From Candidatus Cloacimonas sp. SDB (GTDB taxonomy: Bacteria; Cloacimonadota; Cloacimonadia; Cloacimonadales; TCS61), in NCBI GenBank assembly GCA_001412425.1, contig LKUH01000209.1, forward strand, positions 1-7,045: 7,045 nt of DNA, given 5' to 3'. Both the position numbers and the translations under genes were made by a program. Shown here piece by piece: positions 4,902-7,045 of this stretch. The notes beneath the pieces were generated by a model. That model made no database searches. It was given only the letters and a program-made list of their open reading frames with translations, and was not told the origin of the DNA. Every line of letters begins with the position of its first letter. Positions within the stretch are counted from its first letter, which is position 1.

Positions 4902-6707
4902 ATGGGACTGACCCTAATAGAAAAAATCCTGGCTAATCACAGTGGTAAAACTGTGGTAAAACCGGGAGAGATCATTGATATCTTGATAGATGTAAGAATT
5001 GCCAGAGATTTTGGCGGTGCCAATGTCGTTAAAAACCTTATTAATAACGGCCTGGATATTGATGATGTGACAAAAACTTTTTTTACTTTTGACTGTAATC
5101 CAACCGGATCAGATCAGAAATATGCTGCTAATCAGCAATATTGCCGACTTTATGCTCGTGAAAAAGGCCTAAAAGTATATGACATCGATTCGGGTATAGG
5201 TACTCACCTGGTAATTGATAAAGGCTTGGCTTATCCCGGCTGCACAGTTGTTTCTACTGATTCTCATGCTAACATTCTGGGAGCAATTGGTGCTTTCGGG
5301 CAGGGTATGGGTGACAGAGATATCGCAGCAGCCTGGGCAAATGGTAAAAGCTGGTTCAAGGTTCCAAAATCAATAAAACTCAATTTAATCGGGGAAAGAG
5401 CAGCTGATATCTACGCCAAGGATATTGTCCTGAACTTGCTGAATAAATTCGGAGCAAATCAGTTGCTGGGTTATTCCGTTGAAATATATGGTGAAGAAGC
5501 AGAAAAAATGACCCTGGATGAAAGGATAACAATTTCTTCCATGGCAACTGAAATGGGAGCCATTATTGTATTGTTCCCACCCAATGATGAAATAATTAAA
5601 TATGCCGAAGCTAGAACGAAACGAAAAATTGAAAAGGTTCTGGCTGACCCCGATGCTGTCTATGAAAAAGAAATAGATATAGAATTAGATAAATTTGTTC
5701 CAATGATGTCAAAACCCGGACATCCCGACGACTCAGTTAATATTGATGAGTTGAGGGGCACCAAGATCGATTCAGCATTTATAGGCAGTTGCACCAATGG
5801 GCGTTATGAAGACATGAAATTGGTAGCTGAAATTCTGAAAAACCGTAAAGTAGCCCCCGGTGTTGTTCTTAAAATAGTTCCTTCTACAGATGAAATATGG
5901 CAGCAGCTTCTGACAGAAGGCATTATTAAAATTTTTAAAGATGCTGGAGCTCTGGTAAGTAATGCCGGCTGTGCTGGATGTGCAGCAGGACAGGTGGGGC
6001 AGAACGGACCGGATGAAATTACCGTCAGCACCGGTAATCGTAACTTTGCCGGAAAACAGGGAAAAGGAAAAGTTTTTCTCGGCTCTCCTGCTGAAGTTGC
6101 AGCTTCTGCTGTTGCAGGATATATTACCACTCCCGATCAGATTCCGGCAGAACCGGCACAATTTTCTACTACAGGAAAATTTACAGACCAGGTCAACGTA
6201 AAGGAAACTACAGAAGATAAACCCACCGTTATCGAAGGAAAAGTCTGGATCATTTCCAAAGACGACATTGATACTGATATGATCTTTCACAACCGCTATC
6301 TGACAATTACAGATATCAATGAAATGGGACAGTACGCCTTTGATAATCTGGAAGGCTGGGAAGATTTTGCCAGGAAAGCTGAAAAAGGCGATATAATTAT
6401 TACAGATAAAAATTTCGGAGCCGGTAGCAGCAGACAGCAGGCAGTTGATTGCTTTAAAGCTCTGGGTGTTCAGGCAATCATTGCAAAATCTTTCGGAGCG
6501 ATATACGAAAGAAATGCTATTAATGCTGGATTTCCGGTGTTAACCTACGACGATCTGTCAGAACTCAATCTTAAGCAGAGAAGTAAGATCCGAGTCAATT
6601 TTGAAAGCGGAGAGATTACAAATTTGGCTGAGAACATTTCCATTAAGATCAATCCTTTTTTCGATGTTCAAATGGAAATCTATCAGAAAAACGGACTACT
6701 GAACTAA
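4902..6707 (+). CDS. acn: Aconitate hydratase, fused LeuC/LeuD type
   Basis: This 601-residue protein joins a LeuC-like large domain (about 1-410) to a LeuD-like small domain (about 444-601) through a Pro/Thr-rich linker. In the aconitase superfamily it should interconvert citrate and isocitrate through cis-aconitate with a [4Fe-4S] cluster. Counting from the second ATG, cluster cysteines are C297 (GSCTNG) and C357 and C360 (GCAGCAAGQ). Other motifs are GIGTH (98-102), STDSHANILGAIGAFGQGMGD (118-138), and in the small domain DIDTDMIFHNRYLTITD (455-471) and GAGSSRQQA (506-514), which holds the catalytic serine/arginine region. The histidine of the family's usual Asp-His pair appears as Cys in FDCNPTG (C65). 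Isopropylmalate or homoaconitate isomerase is possible from sequence alone, but those are usually two subunits, and citrate lyase and isocitrate dehydrogenase nearby favour aconitase. The start is chosen from the ribosome-binding-site spacing. Confidence 0.
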   Translation: MGLTLIEKILANHSGKTVVKPGEIIDILIDVRIARDFGGANVVKNLINNGLDIDDVTKTFFTFDCNPTGSDQKYAANQQYCRLYAREKGLKVYDIDSGIGTHLVIDKGLAYPGCTVVSTDSHANILGAIGAFGQGMGDRDIAAAWANGKSWFKVPKSIKLNLIGERAADIYAKDIVLNLLNKFGANQLLGYSVEIYGEEAEKMTLDERITISSMATEMGAIIVLFPPNDEIIKYAEARTKRKIEKVLADPDAVYEKEIDIELDKFVPMMSKPGHPDDSVNIDELRGTKIDSAFIGSCTNGRYEDMKLVAEILKNRKVAPGVVLKIVPSTDEIWQQLLTEGIIKIFKDAGALVSNAGCAGCAAGQVGQNGPDEITVSTGNRNFAGKQGKGKVFLGSPAEVAASAVAGYITTPDQIPAEPAQFSTTGKFTDQVNVKETTEDKPTVIEGKVWIISKDDIDTDMIFHNRYLTITDINEMGQYAFDNLEGWEDFARKAEKGDIIITDKNFGAGSSRQQAVDCFKALGVQAIIAKSFGAIYERNAINAGFPVLTYDDLSELNLKQRSKIRVNFESGEITNLAENISIKINPFFDVQMEIYQKNGLLN

Positions 6708-6743
6708 CGTGAAAATGAAGAAGTTATATTTTAAAAATTCAAA

Positions 6744-7045
6744 ATTACTGATTGCCACGCCCAGTTATATATCCTGTTTACCATGCCAGTTTCAAAACTC
6801 TTACTTTCAGCTGTTTTCAATCTTCTGGGTTCCAAACCTAATTAAATCTTGTGTTTTCCAGGAAGGTTTTAATGTTCTGTTTTCTAAGCCAATTTCAATA
6901 TTCTGGTTTCCATGCCAGTTTCAAAACTCTTATTTCCAGCCTGTTTCAATATTCTGGTTTCCAAACCTGATTCAATCTTGTGTTTTCCAGGAAGGTTATT
7001 ATGTTCTGTTTTCTAAGCCTATTTCAATATTCTGGTTTCCAAGCC
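6744..7045. repeat. Degenerate 26-bp repeat tract with 129-bp higher-order units
   Basis: The gene-free right end is filled with diverged relatives of the upstream array core (TATTCTGGTTTCCAAGCC) separated by AT-richer tails such as TATTTCAA. The first unit (6744-6769) keeps a CCCAGTTATA tail close to the upstream CCCAGTCACA. Five successive units form a 129-bp block present twice, at 6781-6909 and 6910-7038; by manual comparison the two copies differ at 12 positions (about 91% identical) with no gaps. A third block may begin at 7039 and run past the edge. No ORF, tRNA or clear terminator is seen from 6708 onward. Confidence 0.

Noticed and set aside
5772..6290. Minus-strand ORFs opposite the aconitase gene (and similar ones opposite citF and icd)
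   Set aside because: They lie entirely within convincing + strand genes and their Cys/Phe/Ser-rich translations resemble no family.

Overview
The window carries five genes, all on the + strand, and at least four belong to one small metabolic module. In order they are: a citrate lyase polypeptide cut by the left edge (an acyl-carrier CitD-type domain fused to the beta subunit CitE), citrate lyase alpha subunit CitF, an isocitrate dehydrogenase with NADP-type specificity residues, a short HD-domain protein of unknown role, and a fused LeuC/LeuD-type aconitase. Together the recognised enzymes span acetate + oxaloacetate <-> citrate <-> isocitrate <-> 2-oxoglutarate + CO2. No citrate synthase, citrate transporter, or lyase-activating genes (citC, citG, citX) are visible, so the direction of flux cannot be read from this window.

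Layout: 1-2582 is a tightly coupled citrate lyase pair (ATGA overlap). The isocitrate dehydrogenase follows after 50 nt with its own ribosome binding site. A strong intrinsic terminator hairpin at 3886-3937 separates it from the HD gene but lies only 3 nt before that gene's ribosome binding site, so it may be an attenuator as well as the end of the upstream unit. The 404-nt gap 4498-4901 is dominated by a 26-bp tandem array built on an 18-nt core, bounded by hairpins made from the same core. Two overlapping perfect palindromes then abut the aconitase ribosome binding site. After the aconitase gene, 6708-7045 has no gene. From 6744 to the right edge it is an older, degenerate tract of the same 26-bp repeat, organised into a 129-bp higher-order unit present twice.

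Organism: the AT-leaning DNA, AAGGAG-type ribosome binding sites, bacterial-type citrate lyase, fused LeuCD-type aconitase and abundant GTTTCCAAGC-type intergenic repeats suggest an anaerobic, uncultured Gram-negative lineage. Cloacimonadota (WWE1) is my best guess, from general memory of such genomes, with low to moderate confidence. There are no rRNA, tRNA, CRISPR or transposase genes in the window.

The most interesting items are the CitD-CitE fusion, the repeat family bracketing the aconitase gene, the terminator-like hairpin in the HD gene leader, and the HD protein whose signature histidine is replaced by alanine.
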